DNA of 64,000 nt, from NCBI GenBank assembly GCA_024644595.1, contig JAHEHL010000005.1, positions 124,001 through 188,000 on the forward strand, given 5' to 3'. The stretch is from Porticoccaceae bacterium (GTDB taxonomy: Bacteria; Pseudomonadota; Gammaproteobacteria; Pseudomonadales; Porticoccaceae). The notes below the pieces were generated by a model. The model saw only the letters and a list, made by a program, of their open reading frames with translations. It was not told the DNA's origin and made no database searches. Of the stretch, positions 63,089-64,000 are shown piece after piece (position 1 is the stretch's first letter; each line of letters opens with the position of its first letter). The position numbers and the translations under genes are program-made.

Positions 63089-64000
63089 ATGAAAGACGCA
63101 CTGCCACAGACTATCTATTTGCAAGATTACAAACCATCCGCTTTTGAAATCGAAAAAACCGACCTGCTGTTTGAACTTGGCGAAGAGCACACCCGGGTAA
63201 CCGCCACATTAACCGTGGCGCGTAACGTACTCAGCGAAGAGCAAAATGCGGATCTGGTACTGCACGGCAGCCCCGGGCTCGATCTGCAGTCCGTTGCGGT
63301 GGATGGTCAGCCACTGGCCGAAGGCGGCTTTAGTCGCGACGATGAATCACTCACCATTCCCGGTCTCGGTGTCCGCGCAACCATCACCACCCAGGTATTG
63401 ATCAAGCCCCAGGACAATACCACCATGATGGGTCTGTACCGCTCGCGCACCATGTACTGCACCCAATGTGAGGCTGAGGGTTTCCGTGATATCACTTATT
63501 ACCTTGACCGCCCGGATGTGATGTCAACATTCACCACCAAAATTATCGCCGACAAAGCGCAGTATCCTGTTTTGCTCTCCAACGGTAACCCTATCGAGCG
63601 TGGTGAGCTGGATAATGGCCGCCACTTTGTCACCTGGCACGACCCGTTTAAAAAGCCCGCTTACCTGTTTGCCCTGGTTGCCGGCACCCTGAGCTGCGTC
63701 GAAGACAGCTTTACCACCATGTCCGGGCGCAACGTTAAATTACAGATTTTTGTTGAAGAAAAAGATCTCGATAAGTGCGATCACGCGATGATTTCACTGA
63801 AGCATTCCATGCGCTGGGACGAAGAAGCCTATGGCCGCGAATACGATCTGGATATCTTTATGATCGTCGCCGTCGATGACTTCAATATGGGCGCAATGGA
63901 AAACAAAGGGCTGAATATTTTTAACACCTCCGCGGTGTTGGCCAACCCCAAGACCACAACAGATGCCGCCTTTCAGCGCGTCGAGTCAATTGTTGCCCAC
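63089..64000 (+). CDS. pepN: Aminopeptidase N, 5' part
   Basis: The gene runs off the right window edge; 304 residues are visible of about 880. ATG 63089 starts MKDALPQTIYLQDYKPSAF, which is the normal PepN opening. The N-terminal beta domain is followed by the catalytic domain with QCEAEGFRDITYYLDRPDVM (about 130-149) and the substrate-binding GAMENKGLN (about 268-276). The sequence ends at VAH, where the HExxH zinc motif would begin (HEYFHNW in relatives). It is a cytoplasmic zinc aminopeptidase that takes N-terminal residues from peptides. It follows the DUF2797 gene by 44 bases and may be part of the same unit. Confidence 0.95.
   Translation, partial: MKDALPQTIYLQDYKPSAFEIEKTDLLFELGEEHTRVTATLTVARNVLSEEQNADLVLHGSPGLDLQSVAVDGQPLAEGGFSRDDESLTIPGLGVRATITTQVLIKPQDNTTMMGLYRSRTMYCTQCEAEGFRDITYYLDRPDVMSTFTTKIIADKAQYPVLLSNGNPIERGELDNGRHFVTWHDPFKKPAYLFALVAGTLSCVEDSFTTMSGRNVKLQIFVEEKDLDKCDHAMISLKHSMRWDEEAYGREYDLDIFMIVAVDDFNMGAMENKGLNIFNTSAVLANPKTTTDAAFQRVESIVAH

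Overview
The window reads as a bacterial chromosome segment from an aerobic Gram-negative gammaproteobacterium, most likely marine (SAR92/Porticoccaceae or Cellvibrionales-like). This placement is inferred from gene content and order: lpd sits between sucB and sucC, prmB precedes aroC, and the window carries the large ~180 kDa-type NAD-glutamate dehydrogenase, miaE, a full Bat operon, DUF1315 and DUF2797. I did not compute a phylogeny. Coding density is high, base composition looks even, and I see no prophage, integrase, insertion sequence, CRISPR array, rRNA or tRNA gene.

Layout. 1-7155 (+): the 3' part of a succinate-semialdehyde dehydrogenase-type gene, a class III aminotransferase, a four-helix membrane protein of unknown function overlapping a PQQ-type sugar dehydrogenase, an SDR, an alpha/beta hydrolase and an aromatic/aspartate aminotransferase. 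7205-8540 (-): shikimate kinase and a glutathione-transferase-like protein. 8761-11382 (+): aconitase B with a strong terminator. 11480-12946: a 12-bp minisatellite, a collapsed thiolase relic and an intact SDR of beta-oxidation type. 13065-13679 (-): miaE. 13874-19057 (+): an exported beta-propeller/amidohydrolase hybrid and a DUF885 lipoprotein peptidase.

19243-32021 is a TCA-cycle block: gltA (-) is divergent from sdhCDAB-sucAB-lpd-sucCD (+), so it encodes citrate synthase, succinate dehydrogenase, 2-oxoglutarate dehydrogenase and succinyl-CoA ligase. With acnB, most of the cycle is in the window. 32193-36855: two overlapping PaaI thioesterases, htpG behind a near-perfect sigma-32 promoter, gpsA and a DUF4389 membrane protein. 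37043-38169: an alpha/beta hydrolase and a DUF2164 protein whose start must be a non-ATG codon. 38198-40940 (-): an envelope operon eptA-PAP2-dgkA preceded by a PmrA-box-like operator. 41082-44186: phhB, folE, prmB and aroC. 44235-46070 (-): a monoglyceride-lipase-like hydrolase and an orphan ParA. 46165-53327 (-): a complete MoxR-DUF58-DUF4381-BatA-BatB/C-BatD operon. 53518-64000 (+): NAD-glutamate dehydrogenase, an orphan propeller-like lipoprotein, then nadK-rhomboid-DUF1315-DUF2797 and the 5' part of pepN.

Most of the window is core metabolism in familar order. I do not see a convincing wholly new defence or mobile system. The observations most worth checking are: the PmrA-like box controlling a coherent lipid A/diacylglycerol-recycling operon; the sigma-32 promoter of htpG; the decayed thiolase in front of its former partner; a dispersed inverted repeat family present at four intergenic sites; the low-complexity, internally repeated BatB/C fusion; and the uncharacterised membrane protein coupled to the PQQ sugar dehydrogenase.
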